A stretch of DNA of 64,000 bases. Source: JAXLYE01 sp046351595 (GTDB taxonomy: Bacteria > Myxococcota_A > Polyangia > Palsa-1104 > JAEUJZ01). Both the position numbers and the translations under genes were made by a program. Positions 18,270-27,277 of the stretch are shown here, one piece after another; the first letter of the stretch is position 1; the number at the start of each line of letters is the position of its first letter. The stretch is from contig JAXLYE010000007.1 of assembly GCA_046351595.1 (NCBI GenBank), forward strand, positions 248,001 to 312,000, written 5' to 3'. The notes below the pieces were generated by a model. That model was not told the origin of the DNA. It did not search any database and was given only the letters and a program-made list of their open reading frames with translations.

Positions 18270-21200
18270 ATGAACAAGGTTTCGATGCTGTCCCGCACCT
18301 CACGCCGCGCCGCCGCCGCGCTGTCCCTGTGGGGGCTGCGCGGCGCGCTCTGTCTCTGCGGAAGCGCGGTGCTGCTCATAGCTTCGGAGCTCCCGGCGCT
18401 GGCGCAGCTCCAGCTCGGTCAGATCCAGGGCACGGTCACCAACAAGGACACCGGCAAGCCGCTCAACGGCGTCACCATCATGGTCAGCGGACCTGCGCTG
18501 CAGGGCGAGCAGTCCGAGGTCACCGACAGCCGCGGCTACTACCTGATCACGCAGCTGCCGCCCGGCGACAACTACGTCATCCGCTTCTACTTCAACGACG
18601 TGGTCGTCGAGCAGCAGGGCATCCGCATCTCGCAGAACAAGACCATCACGATCAGCCCGGCGATCCCCACGCACAAGGGCAAGCGCGACGTGCTGGTGTT
18701 CAAGGAGCGCGCTCCCACAGTCGACACCGCGAGCGCCAACACCGGCGTCGAGATCAACCAGGAGATCCTGCGCAACACCGCGGTGCGCGGCCGCACCTAC
18801 GAGTCGGCGATGTCGCTGGCCCCGGGCTCGTCGGACGTGTCGTCGCGCAACCAGACCGGCGGTGACGTCGGCGTCTCGTTCAGCGGCAGCACCGGCAACG
18901 AGAACGCGCTGATCATCGACGGCCTGAACACGACCGACCTGGCCTACGGCCTTCTGTCGACGCAGCTGAACCAGTACTTCATCAAAGAGATCAACGTCAT
19001 CACCGGCGGCTACCAGGCCGAGTACGGCCGCGCCACCGGCGGCGTCGTCTCCATCGTCACCAACAGCGGCAGCAACGAGTTCCACGGCAGCGTGTTCGGC
19101 TCGTGGGCGCCGTACATGACGACGCCGCAGACCGTGGCCCGCCTGGGCGAGGCGCTGGCGTCGCGCAGCCGCCAGTACCAGCAGTACGACTTCGGCTTCG
19201 AGCTGGGCGGTCCGATCATGAAGGACCGCATCTGGTTCTACGTCGGCATGGCGCCGACGCACACGATCACGCGCACCGAGCGCATCGTGCGCACGCAGTC
19301 GTCCTCGGGCATGGTTTCGGGCGGCCGCATCCTCGCGACGCGCGATCCCAACTACCGGCCGCCGAGCTACCTGTCGTCGCCGGATCTGTACGAGGGCCTC
19401 GACGAGCTGGCGCTGCAGACGACCGAGGTCGGCAGCCGCAACGTCGATGAGTACCAGCGCATCTACAACTGGATCGCGAAGCTGCAGATCAACCTGAGCG
19501 CGGATCACAACATCACGCTCGGGTACATCGGCGCGCCGGAGTTCCGCAACGACTACAACAGCCTGCGCAACGACCTGGCCGGCCAGAAGATCGATCGCGC
19601 GACGCAGATCCACGACGTCACCGCGCACTACCTGGGCAAGCTGTTCGATCGCAAGCTGCAGCTCGACGTCATCTACGGCTACCACTACCAGGGGCTGCAG
19701 GAGCTGCCGTACGCGCCGAACAATACGCAGTATCAGTACCGCGCCAGCGCGTCGGATCCGTTCTCGCTCGCGGACTTCGAGGACGTCCCGGACTGCCAGC
19801 GCCGCGATCCGCAGTCGACGACGGTGAACGGGGTGCCGCGGACCGTCTTCTTCAACCCCTGCCCGATCACCGCGTACAACAAGAACGGCTACGGCCAGTT
19901 CAAGCCGCAGCAGATCCTGCAGCGCCACGCCATCCAGGCCTCGGGCACGCTGTACCTGAAGGCGCTCGGCACGCACGCGGTGAAGCTCGGCTTCGACTTC
20001 GAAGACAACCTGAGCGACAACACCCGCAAGTACACCGGTGTCGACTTCGACCCCAGCGATCCGTCGGGCGCGTTCTACCGCGGCCGGCTCGTGTACCAGA
20101 CCGACGCCACCGGCAACCTGCTGCGCGTCTACCGCGGCTTCGGTCAGCGCGAGGCCGAGAACCGCTTCGGGGATCTCGGCGTGCCGTGCGGCACCTACGC
20201 CGCGCGGCTGGCGGCGGGCGCGGACATGAAGAGCATCCCGATCACCGAGCGCCTGTACTGCCACGACTACTTCCGCGCGACGACCGAGACGCGGAACTAC
20301 GCGCTGTACCTGCGCGACTCGTGGAACATCGCGGCAACGGGCCTGGTGGTGAACGCCGGCCTGCGCTGGGAGGCGCAGGAGATCTTCGGCGTCGACGGCT
20401 CGAAGCAGATCGCCCTGTACGACAACATCGCGCCGCGCCTGGGAGCGGCGTGGGATCCGTCGCGCAAGGGTCGCGCCAAGATCTACGCCAACTACGGCCG
20501 CTTCTACCAGGTCGTGCCGATGGACATCAACGACCGCTCGTTCAGCGGCGAGGGCCTGCTCGTCGGCCGCTCGAACTACGTCGGCGACTGCACGCGGCAG
20601 AAGTGGACCAACTTCGACAGCACCAAGCCGGTCCCGGTCGCGGTGCGCTCCGACGGATCGCCGTGCAGCCTCGGCGATCCGCGGCTCGGCGGCGGCGGCG
20701 TGTTCGCGCCGGTCGCGCCGGGCCTCAAGGGCCAGTTCATCGACGAGTTCGTGGTCGGCGGTCAGTTCGACGTCGGCAAGTTCGACATCGTCGTCGGCGC
20801 CTACTACACCTACCGCAACCTCGGCAACATCATCGAGGACCTGTCGGTCGACGGCGGCAACACGTACTTCATCGCCAACCCCGGCGCCGAGCCCGATCCG
20901 AACACCGCCAAGCGCCTCGAGGACGAGGCCGCCGCCGCGCAGAACCGCGCCAAGCTGTCGCCGCAGGACGACCAGCTGCAGGCCGAGGCCAACGCCGCGC
21001 AGCGCCGGTCCGATGTGTACAAGGCCGTGGCGATGTTCCCCAAGGCCAAGCGCATCTACCACGCGGGCACGGTGATGGTGCAGAAGCGGCTCTCGAACCG
21101 CTTCTCGATCCTGGCGAACTACACGTACTCGCGGCTCATTGGTAACTACCCGGGTCCGTTCAACCCGTACACCAACCAGCTCGATCCGAACATCTCGTCC

Positions 21201-21731
21201 CAGTTCGACATCATCGACCTGACGGTGAACCGTGACGGACCGCTCAACAACGACCGGCCGCACAACGTCAAGGCGACCGGCTTCTACGTGCAGCCCGTGC
21301 TCGGCGGCAAGGGCAGCGTCACCGCCAGCCTCACCTTCACCGGCATCTCGGGCCGGCCGATCCAGACGCTGGGCCAGCACTCGGCGTACGGTCCGCGCCA
21401 GACGTTCATCCTGCCCAGCGGCACCGCCGGGCGCACGCCGTTCATCTGGCAGTTCGACGCGCACCTCGGCTACGAGCACAAGCTCACCGACCAGGTGCGG
21501 CTGTCGGTCTACGGCGACGTCATCAACCTGACGAACAACCGCGAGGTCACCAACGTCGACGACGAGTACACCTTCTCGATCGTCGACCCGATCGTGCACG
21601 GGCAGCCGCAGGATCTGAAGCGGCTGCGCACGAACGACGGGTCGCAGCTGGTCCTGAACAGCAACTACGGCCAGCCGACCGCGTACCAGGCGCCGCTCTT
21701 CATCCGCCTCGGCGGCCGCCTCTCGTTCTGA
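18270..21731 (+). CDS. Oar-like TonB-dependent receptor with carboxypeptidase-regulatory domain
   Basis: 1153-residue outer-membrane protein. Signal peptide ends ASELPALA; residues about 50-130 form a CarboxypepD_reg-like domain (QIQGTVTNKDTGKPLNGVTI). A plug follows (ALIIDGLNTTD, EINVITGGYQAEYGRATGG) and then a large 22-strand-type barrel. This matches the Oar family, known in Myxococcus for development and for export or secretion of a protease, rather than simple siderophore receptors. A Glu/Ala/Gln-rich helical insert (about residues 875-925) interrupts the barrel region. ATG 18270 is preferred to the GTG at 18261, which overlaps the ribosome site GAGGAAGAGG. Confidence 0.9.
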   Translation: MNKVSMLSRTSRRAAAALSLWGLRGALCLCGSAVLLIASELPALAQLQLGQIQGTVTNKDTGKPLNGVTIMVSGPALQGEQSEVTDSRGYYLITQLPPGDNYVIRFYFNDVVVEQQGIRISQNKTITISPAIPTHKGKRDVLVFKERAPTVDTASANTGVEINQEILRNTAVRGRTYESAMSLAPGSSDVSSRNQTGGDVGVSFSGSTGNENALIIDGLNTTDLAYGLLSTQLNQYFIKEINVITGGYQAEYGRATGGVVSIVTNSGSNEFHGSVFGSWAPYMTTPQTVARLGEALASRSRQYQQYDFGFELGGPIMKDRIWFYVGMAPTHTITRTERIVRTQSSSGMVSGGRILATRDPNYRPPSYLSSPDLYEGLDELALQTTEVGSRNVDEYQRIYNWIAKLQINLSADHNITLGYIGAPEFRNDYNSLRNDLAGQKIDRATQIHDVTAHYLGKLFDRKLQLDVIYGYHYQGLQELPYAPNNTQYQYRASASDPFSLADFEDVPDCQRRDPQSTTVNGVPRTVFFNPCPITAYNKNGYGQFKPQQILQRHAIQASGTLYLKALGTHAVKLGFDFEDNLSDNTRKYTGVDFDPSDPSGAFYRGRLVYQTDATGNLLRVYRGFGQREAENRFGDLGVPCGTYAARLAAGADMKSIPITERLYCHDYFRATTETRNYALYLRDSWNIAATGLVVNAGLRWEAQEIFGVDGSKQIALYDNIAPRLGAAWDPSRKGRAKIYANYGRFYQVVPMDINDRSFSGEGLLVGRSNYVGDCTRQKWTNFDSTKPVPVAVRSDGSPCSLGDPRLGGGGVFAPVAPGLKGQFIDEFVVGGQFDVGKFDIVVGAYYTYRNLGNIIEDLSVDGGNTYFIANPGAEPDPNTAKRLEDEAAAAQNRAKLSPQDDQLQAEANAAQRRSDVYKAVAMFPKAKRIYHAGTVMVQKRLSNRFSILANYTYSRLIGNYPGPFNPYTNQLDPNISSQFDIIDLTVNRDGPLNNDRPHNVKATGFYVQPVLGGKGSVTASLTFTGISGRPIQTLGQHSAYGPRQTFILPSGTAGRTPFIWQFDAHLGYEHKLTDQVRLSVYGDVINLTNNREVTNVDDEYTFSIVDPIVHGQPQDLKRLRTNDGSQLVLNSNYGQPTAYQAPLFIRLGGRLSF

Positions 21732-22003
21732 CGCAGTCCCTGGGGGGGACCGCAGCGCTCGCGAGGGCGCTGCCGCGGGAGCCCGCGCGCGGCCTGATGC
21801 CCCTGCGGCCGCCGCGCTCGGGATCCCGCGGGCCGAGCCTTGCCGATCGGTCGCCCTTCCGCGCGGGGCAGGTCCGCGTCGAGCGGAGCCTTTTCCGGCG
21901 CTGTCTACGACGCTCTTGATCAGCTGGACGGAATAGCCGGATCCTAGGCTGCGCCCGGGAGACCTCCGCATGACTCGGAGGATCCACGAGGGGAGGGAAG
22001 TGC

Positions 22004-23410
22004 GTGGACCAGGACTTTCATTATTACGGGACCTTCTATGCCGCGCGCGTCGCCGGCTATGACGCCGCGGACGCGACGCTGATCGCCAAGTGCTCCAACT
22101 TCATCGACTTTTTGCACGAAGGAGAATACGGCGGCTACTGGCGGCTCGTCCGCGACGCCGCGAGGCTGCCCTCTGCCGACAGGTACCTGGTGGTGGGAGA
22201 GCTGACGAGCCCGCGCTACACGTTCCAGGCCGGCAAGCTGAGCACCGGCGTCGCACCCGAGGACGGGATGTGGTGCTCCTACCACTTCACGCCAGGCAAC
22301 TATGCCGATCCGCCGGGGACTCCGACGCCCAAGCAGGTCCATGGCATCCCGGTGGCCAAGAAGCTGCCCCGGCCGCCGCTCGGCAACACCGGCAAGCACC
22401 ACGAGGTCCGCGAGACCCGCGGCATCAGCTCGGTGACCCTCGCCAAGCTCCTCAACCGTCCGATGAGCGCGCTGTCGCGGGCGCTGCTGGCTGACACCAT
22501 CGCCTGCGCCACCAGCCCGGAGCGGCTGCGCAAGATCCTCCGCCACGCGCTCGGCAGCTGGGAGCTGTTGCCCGACAACGAGCAGGTGGCGAACCGGAAC
22601 CTGGCGCGCTTCAAGCTGTGCCTGTTGGGCGCGCGCGCGCACGTCATCGCGGACACCTGGGCCCACCAGGACTGGAGCGGCCTGAGTCACGAGATGAACA
22701 CGTACTGGGACGTGCGCGGCGCCGGCTGGGGGCGCCAGTCCATCGAGTACCAGGACGTCGGCGACGACTGGAAGAACGTGGTCTTGAAGAGCACCAACCA
22801 CGAGAACCTGCAGGCCGTGCCCAACGGGACGTCGTACCTGGGTCACGGCTGGATGGGTCACTTCCCCGACTACAGCTTCGTGAAGTACCGCTACAAGCCG
22901 TGCTGGCGCCTGCAGAGCGATCCGCCGTTCGTGCGCAACAACCCCGAGCAGTACCGCCACGCCTTCCTGGAGCTGTGCAGCCTGTTCATGCGCAGCCGCG
23001 GCGGCATCTTCAACCCCGACACCGATCAGGACGCGCTCGAAGCGGCGCAGACGGCCATCTCGTCGCCCTGCGACATCGCCGACAAGAACGTCTGTCCGCG
23101 CGCGCACTCCTCGACGCAGTGGATGCAGTCGATGCGCGAGTACGGCCTGCCCACCAGCGTGATCGACGCCAAGAAGGAGCCCGATCCGGCCGGCGTCCTG
23201 GCCGGGGTTCTCGAGAAGTCCACGGCCTGGACGCGCTACGGCACCTACGTGGTCCACGCCTCCAGCGACCTGTATCTGTTCCAGATCGCGATCGACTACC
23301 ACTTCCACTTCGTGCGGCACTGGCTGAAGACCCACGACATCCTGAACTTCTCGGGGAGCTGGTCCGGTCAGGTCGGCGCCGTGGCCCCGACGATCAGCGA
23401 TCTGTTCTGA
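22004..23410 (+). CDS. DUF6765-like protein (possible metal-dependent hydrolase)
   Basis: 468 residues. It begins DQDFHYYGTFYAARVAGYD, a pattern I associate with DUF6765, and carries HVIADTWAHQDWSG near residue 210, resembling the His/Asp metal-ligand helix of zinc-dependent phospholipase-C-like folds. No signal peptide is visible, so it appears cytoplasmic. The start is GTG 22004, preceded by GAGGGGAGGG. Substrate unknown; catalytic activity is inference. The membrane PH-like gene follows closely (39 bases) and may be co-expressed. Confidence 0.7.
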   Translation: MDQDFHYYGTFYAARVAGYDAADATLIAKCSNFIDFLHEGEYGGYWRLVRDAARLPSADRYLVVGELTSPRYTFQAGKLSTGVAPEDGMWCSYHFTPGNYADPPGTPTPKQVHGIPVAKKLPRPPLGNTGKHHEVRETRGISSVTLAKLLNRPMSALSRALLADTIACATSPERLRKILRHALGSWELLPDNEQVANRNLARFKLCLLGARAHVIADTWAHQDWSGLSHEMNTYWDVRGAGWGRQSIEYQDVGDDWKNVVLKSTNHENLQAVPNGTSYLGHGWMGHFPDYSFVKYRYKPCWRLQSDPPFVRNNPEQYRHAFLELCSLFMRSRGGIFNPDTDQDALEAAQTAISSPCDIADKNVCPRAHSSTQWMQSMREYGLPTSVIDAKKEPDPAGVLAGVLEKSTAWTRYGTYVVHASSDLYLFQIAIDYHFHFVRHWLKTHDILNFSGSWSGQVGAVAPTISDLF

Positions 23411-23449
23411 CGCGCTGCGGAGTCTGCGGAGGAGGTGATAGGGTGGAGC

Positions 23450-24010
23450 GTGCAGAGAATCACCTGGCAGAAGATGGACCCGGCTGAGCGTACGGAGCTG
23501 GAAGCTGCGCTCCGTTCACCGGAAAAGTTCCTCTCTGATGAGGGGGACGCCATGGGCTGGTGGCTGCTGCTCGGGCTCGTCGCGGTCGGCGGCATCGTCG
23601 CCAGCCTCTATGACCGCGCCACCGACAGCTACGGCAGCGGCTTCCGCGCCTTGAACCTGTTCTCGGCCGCGGCCACCGGACCGATTCCCTTCGTCCCGCT
23701 TCCGCAGGTGCTCGGCTTCTACGCTGCGATCGGCGTGCTCGTGTGGGTGATCTACACCTTCATGACGAGCCATAAGCGCTACGGCGTCGCCATCACCAGC
23801 TATGCCCTGGCGCGGGTCCGCGGGCGGAAGGTACAGATCTTCCGGTACACAGACATCGCCTCGGCGAGCCAGCGGCAGCTCGGGGCACGCGGCAAGCGCT
23901 TCACGGTGCTGACCCTCACCGAGAAGGACGGCAAGACGTACGACATCTACTGTCACGGAGGCTGGGCCGCGGCGGCCCGCGCCAGGTTCCCAGAGTCGAC
24001 AGCCGGCTGA
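23450..24010 (+). CDS. Small membrane protein with PH-like domain
   Basis: 186 residues (GTG start at 23450; the in-frame GTG at 23435 lies within the GGAGGAGGT ribosome site, and ATG 23474 is an alternative). A short acidic N-terminus, two transmembrane helices (about 32-50 and 82-102), and a C-terminal cytosolic beta-domain (GVAITSYALARVRGRKVQIF, FTVLTLTEKDGKTYDIYC) like bacterial PH domains (bPH). Probably an inner-membrane scaffold or sensor; function unknown. Confidence 0.65.
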   Translation: MQRITWQKMDPAERTELEAALRSPEKFLSDEGDAMGWWLLLGLVAVGGIVASLYDRATDSYGSGFRALNLFSAAATGPIPFVPLPQVLGFYAAIGVLVWVIYTFMTSHKRYGVAITSYALARVRGRKVQIFRYTDIASASQRQLGARGKRFTVLTLTEKDGKTYDIYCHGGWAAAARARFPESTAG

Positions 24011-24070
24011 TTCCGATCGAGCGCCCGGCACGGCCAGCCAGAGCCCAGGGCGGCGTGCGGCGGTTGGGAG

Positions 24071-24793
24071 TCAGTTGAGCGGCTCGGCCGGGGCGCACAG
24101 GCGCTTGCGCAGCGTGGCTACCGGCGTCTCCCAGTGCTCCTCGAACCAGAAGTCGAGGAACAATCGGGACGCACGGCCCCTCAGGAACGCGGCCCAGATG
24201 CGCCGCGTGTACTCGGACAGATCGACGCCGGACTGCCGCTCCTTGAGCTGTCCGAGCGTGCCGACCAGCACGATGAGCGCCGCGGTGCGGATCCCGAGGT
24301 TGCCCAGCGCGTACGCCTGCAGCTCCATCTCGCCCATGACGTCGGTGCCGTAGCCGGTCAGAAGGTGCAGGAGGTCGTGCGTCTCGCGGTAGCGCTTGCC
24401 GATGAAGTCGATGTCGCTCTTCAGCTCGAGCGTCGTCTCAAACGGCGAGATCTTGTGGTCGCGGAAGTAGCGCGCAAACTCATGGCCGAGGGTGCCCTCG
24501 GGCAGGCTCGCGAGCGCCGCCAGATCCAGATCCTTGCTCCGCAGGGAGGGCCGATCACACAGCATGCGCCGCCCCTCGTCGCTGCACTGCAGCTTCTTTA
24601 CCAGCGAGGCGTAGACGTTGCGGTCCAGGCACTCGTTGATCAGCTGCCCGGCGACAGGGTTGCCCTCGTCGCCCTTGAGCACCTTCAGGGCCTGCAGCGC
24701 CACGCGCACGCGGGTGAACAGCGACGCGTCTTCCGGCAAAAACAGGGTCTTGGGATCAACCTTGGGAGACGGGCGGACAGGACTGACTTCCAT
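24071..24793 (-). CDS. Coq4-like protein
   Basis: 240 residues. The region HDLLHLLTGYGTDVMGE carries the HDxxH-x11-E metal motif of COQ4, the ubiquinone-biosynthesis protein recently linked to C1 oxidative decarboxylation. The flanking ELQAYALGNLG and SLPEGTLGHEFARYF are also typical. Start ATG at 24793, with AAAGGA at good spacing; a longer start at 24850 would sit inside the promoter-operator. Expression is probably repressor-controlled through the palindrome at 24844-24874. No other quinone gene lies nearby, so its substrate is unclear; many Myxococcota use menaquinone. Confidence 0.85.
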   Translation of the reverse strand: MEVSPVRPSPKVDPKTLFLPEDASLFTRVRVALQALKVLKGDEGNPVAGQLINECLDRNVYASLVKKLQCSDEGRRMLCDRPSLRSKDLDLAALASLPEGTLGHEFARYFRDHKISPFETTLELKSDIDFIGKRYRETHDLLHLLTGYGTDVMGEMELQAYALGNLGIRTAALIVLVGTLGQLKERQSGVDLSEYTRRIWAAFLRGRASRLFLDFWFEEHWETPVATLRKRLCAPAEPLN

Positions 24794-24838
24794 CTGGACA
24801 CATCCTTTCGATCGGGCTTGTCCTCGGTCCTGCCTGTA

Positions 24839-24867
24839 AAGATAAAGCATGTGACTTAATAAGTCAA
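24839..24867 (-). promoter_or_regulatory. Near-consensus promoter of the Coq4-like gene
   Basis: Read on the minus strand: -35 TTGACT (24862-24867), 17-base spacer, -10 TATCTT (24839-24844), about 45 bases before the ATG at 24793. The whole patch is AT-rich against its surroundings. Confidence 0.7.
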
Positions 24868-24874
24868 ATGCTTT
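24844..24874. promoter_or_regulatory. 31-bp operator-like palindrome over the promoter
   Basis: Half-sites AAAGCAT (24844-24850) / ATGCTTT (24868-24874) and inner TGACTT (24852-24857) / AAGTCA (24861-24866) are arranged symmetrically around 24859, with a single mismatch (24851 against 24867). It spans the -35 box and spacer of the Coq4-like promoter, so a bound dimer, for instance of the TetR or GntR type, would block RNA polymerase (inference). No regulator gene is adjacent. Confidence 0.75.
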
Positions 24875-25076
24875 AAAGAGACTCTGTCCGCCGCTGCGAG
24901 CAGATCCGGAGCGCGACCCGCGACCTCAAGAGCTCTGGGTTGGGAGCCAGGTAATTCCGTAGGCCGCAGATCTGCCCGTGCAATGGCCTGCGCCCTGGAT
25001 CATAAACAGGAACGGAGGTTGCAAAGTCTCGGGTAGTCCGCCGTACCGGTTTCCAGCAACAACAAAGGAGGGAGCG

Positions 25077-25490
25077 ATGAGAGGAACAAAGGCGTGTTTG
25101 GGAGTCCTGCTGGGGTTGGTGCTCGGCTGCGCTTCCGGACACATCGTAAAGCTCAACGGGAGTCCGCAGGTGCCTGCGGCCCAGGGGGCTGTGCGCGTCG
25201 CCAGCGGGGCGAATCACAATACGCGCCTGCGGATCGACGTGCATCACCTGGCCGAGCCGCAGCGCATTGCGGCCGGAGCGACGTCGCTGGTCGCCTGGGC
25301 TCAGCCGTCGGCAGCGGGCGGCGCCCCGCAGAACATCGGCGCGCTGCGGGTCAACGACAAGCTGGAGGGTGAGCTGGAGACCGTGACGCCGCAGCGGGAC
25401 TTCGAGCTGATGATCACCGCCGAGCCGTCTCCCACCGCGCCCGTGCCGAGCGGGGCGCCGCTGCTCAGCGCGCACATCAGCACGCCGTAG
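25077..25490 (+). CDS. Small lipoprotein of unknown function
   Basis: 137 residues; signal ending LVLGC (Cys18), then a single compact beta-rich domain (GSPQVPAAQGAVRV, RLRIDVHHLAEPQRI, SLVAWAQP, NIGALRVNDKLEGELETV, FELMITAEPS). The alternation suggests a beta-sandwich. ATG 25077 has AAAGGAGGG 6 bases upstream; earlier in-frame starts lack support. Transcribed divergently from the Coq4-like gene. Confidence 0.75.
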   Translation: MRGTKACLGVLLGLVLGCASGHIVKLNGSPQVPAAQGAVRVASGANHNTRLRIDVHHLAEPQRIAAGATSLVAWAQPSAAGGAPQNIGALRVNDKLEGELETVTPQRDFELMITAEPSPTAPVPSGAPLLSAHISTP

Positions 25491-26117
25491 CGCAGGCTGT
25501 CCTCGCGGCAAAAGGGGCCGAGGCAGCTTGGCTTCCTGAGGCTCCTGTCGAGCGGCTGCATTTCTGCCACAGATTGGCAAAACGCCCCGGCAGAGCCTGT
25601 TCGGGACCGCGACCGCGACCGCGAGCGGCCGAGCAGGCTCCCTCGCGGCAGCGCCGCTGGGCTCGGCGCCGTGCGACTCGCTGCCGAGCCGCACGCGCAG
25701 CACCCGACGCAGCGACGGAGCGCGTGTTCCTCCGGCGCGGAGCCCCTTGGCGCTGATCTTGCTTTTTCCCGCGCCGGGAGGGACTTCGCGGGCACACGAC
25801 CCGCCCGAAGCAGCTTCCTGCAAGGAGGGGTCTTTTGTCTCGGTCCATCCGGTTCCTGCCTCCGGTCCTTGACCCGCTCTCAAGCGCGGGCGACGGCTCG
25901 AGCCGCGGCCGCAGCGGATGCGCGGGGCTGCAGCTCGCGAGAGCTTCGATCGCGCCAGCGCCCCCAGGATCACAGCCGGCCCGCGCGGGGCTCGCCGATC
26001 CGGAAGCGGCCGTCGGAGCACCGTCGGGCTCCGAAGGACCGCGGAGGTGAGGGTGCATGACGCACCGCGAGCTTGTGCGTAGCCCCAGAGTCCTGATCGT
26101 CCCCAAGGAGGCGCTTC
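25491..26117. other. 627-base stretch without a supported gene
   Basis: Frames here are long only because the DNA is GC-rich; codon positions show no coding bias. Holds a short run of ACCGCG units (about 25605-25620) and a strong AAGGAGG at 26104-26110 belonging to the next gene. A TTG-started frame at 25835 with AAGGAGG upstream was considered and not accepted. Confidence 0.5.
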
Positions 26118-26624
26118 GTGCCCAGACCGCCCCACGCCCCGCGGCCCCCGGCCCACCCGCTGCACGGGCACATCCCGCTGTCCGACATCCACGCCTTCAT
26201 CCGGCGCGCCGACATCGACGCTCTGCTCCATCCGCTGGTCCCGGACGACGGTGAGCGCGCGCTCGTGCTGCGGGCGCTGCTCGACGTCGGGCCGGCGCAC
26301 CACCGCGGCGCCAACTACATCCTCCTGCGCCTGCTCGGGCTGCTGCTCGAGCGCTCGTCGCGCAGCCCGTCGCCGCCGGCGGAGGCCGAGGCGATCCCGA
26401 TCCCGCTGCGCCTGCCGCCGCACCTGGCCACCGACCGCGCCGACGCACAGTTCCCGCTGCGCCTGCCGACGCGTGCGCTCGAGCGCCTGGCGCCGCGCGG
26501 CTCGCGCGACTTCGCCGCGATGGTCGACTGCCTGATCGACGGACCGCCGCAGCACTCGCTGGCCAACGCCGCGATCCTGTCGCTGCTGGAGGCGCTGTTG
26601 AGCGGAGCCGAGGCCGACACATGA
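26118..26624 (+). CDS. Unknown soluble protein, permease operon gene 1
   Basis: 168 residues, no signal or membrane segment. After a Pro/His-rich start the body is helical (IPLSDIHAFIRRADIDALL, ALVLRALLDVGPAHHRGANYILLRLLGLLL) with a C-terminal helical region (FAAMVDCLIDGPPQHSLANA). GTG start at 26118 follows AAGGAGG by 7 bases. The stop overlaps the next start (ATGA at 26621). No family recognised. Confidence 0.7.
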   Translation: MPRPPHAPRPPAHPLHGHIPLSDIHAFIRRADIDALLHPLVPDDGERALVLRALLDVGPAHHRGANYILLRLLGLLLERSSRSPSPPAEAEAIPIPLRLPPHLATDRADAQFPLRLPTRALERLAPRGSRDFAAMVDCLIDGPPQHSLANAAILSLLEALLSGAEADT

Positions 26625-27277
26625 CGCAGCTTTCGCGCGGGCTGGAGCCCGCCTTCCTCGTCGCCGCCGGGGAGCTCGGGTTCTGCTCGGCGGCGTGGCT
26701 GTTCCTGCGTGAGCTGGCCTCGAGCGGCGGGGCGGGCGGGGCCGATAGCGACGCGCGAGTGCACGCCCTGCGCAACGAGCTCGGTCGCGCCTTCCCGGTG
26801 CTGGACGCGGTCGCCGCGCAGTGGCTGGCCGGGCAGCACGAGCCCGACCTTCGCGTCGAGCCCGTCGTCGCGGCCTGCGCCGGCGCGGACACGATCCTGA
26901 TCAGCAGCCTGGAGGCCGACTTCCTCGACGCGCTGCTGCCGCGGCTCGGCGGGCGGCGCGTGGTCCTTCTGCGCTACAGCAGCCTGGGCGACGTCGACTG
27001 GGAGCGCGTCCTGTCGAACTACGGCGACCAGGTCGAGTCCACGGACCTCGCGTCGTTCCAGCGCTGGGCCGGCACGCGCACCGCGGTGCTGACCATGGTC
27101 TACGGCGCCGACTCCCATGCCGCGCACGTGCACCCCGCGTGGCTGCGCATGAGCGGAGAGGACGTCCGCACGCAGTTCCGCTCGTTCATCGGCTGGGACG
27201 TGCTGCGCGCGCCCATGGCCGTGTACCCGCGCTGGCTCGTCGAGGTCCCGCGCACGGACTTCACGGTGGTCGTATGA
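26621..27277 (+). CDS. Unknown soluble protein, permease operon gene 2
   Basis: 218 residues with alternating strands and helices suggesting a Rossmann-like fold: DTILISSLEADFLDAL, GGRRVVLLRYSSLG, TRTAVLTMVYGADSHAAHVH. No catalytic motif I can name; the His pair in SHAAHVHP may be functional. It overlaps by 4 bases with the gene before it and with the permease after it (ATGA at 27274), so all three are translationally coupled. Confidence 0.7.
   Translation: MTQLSRGLEPAFLVAAGELGFCSAAWLFLRELASSGGAGGADSDARVHALRNELGRAFPVLDAVAAQWLAGQHEPDLRVEPVVAACAGADTILISSLEADFLDALLPRLGGRRVVLLRYSSLGDVDWERVLSNYGDQVESTDLASFQRWAGTRTAVLTMVYGADSHAAHVHPAWLRMSGEDVRTQFRSFIGWDVLRAPMAVYPRWLVEVPRTDFTVVV

Noticed and set aside
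18300..21971. 1223-codon minus-strand frame opposite the Oar-like receptor
   Set aside because: Shadow of a clear receptor gene in GC-rich DNA; no motif, no ribosome site.
25835..26050. 71-codon frame with TTG start and AAGGAGG upstream
   Set aside because: Third positions show no bias beyond background and the sequence is low complexity.
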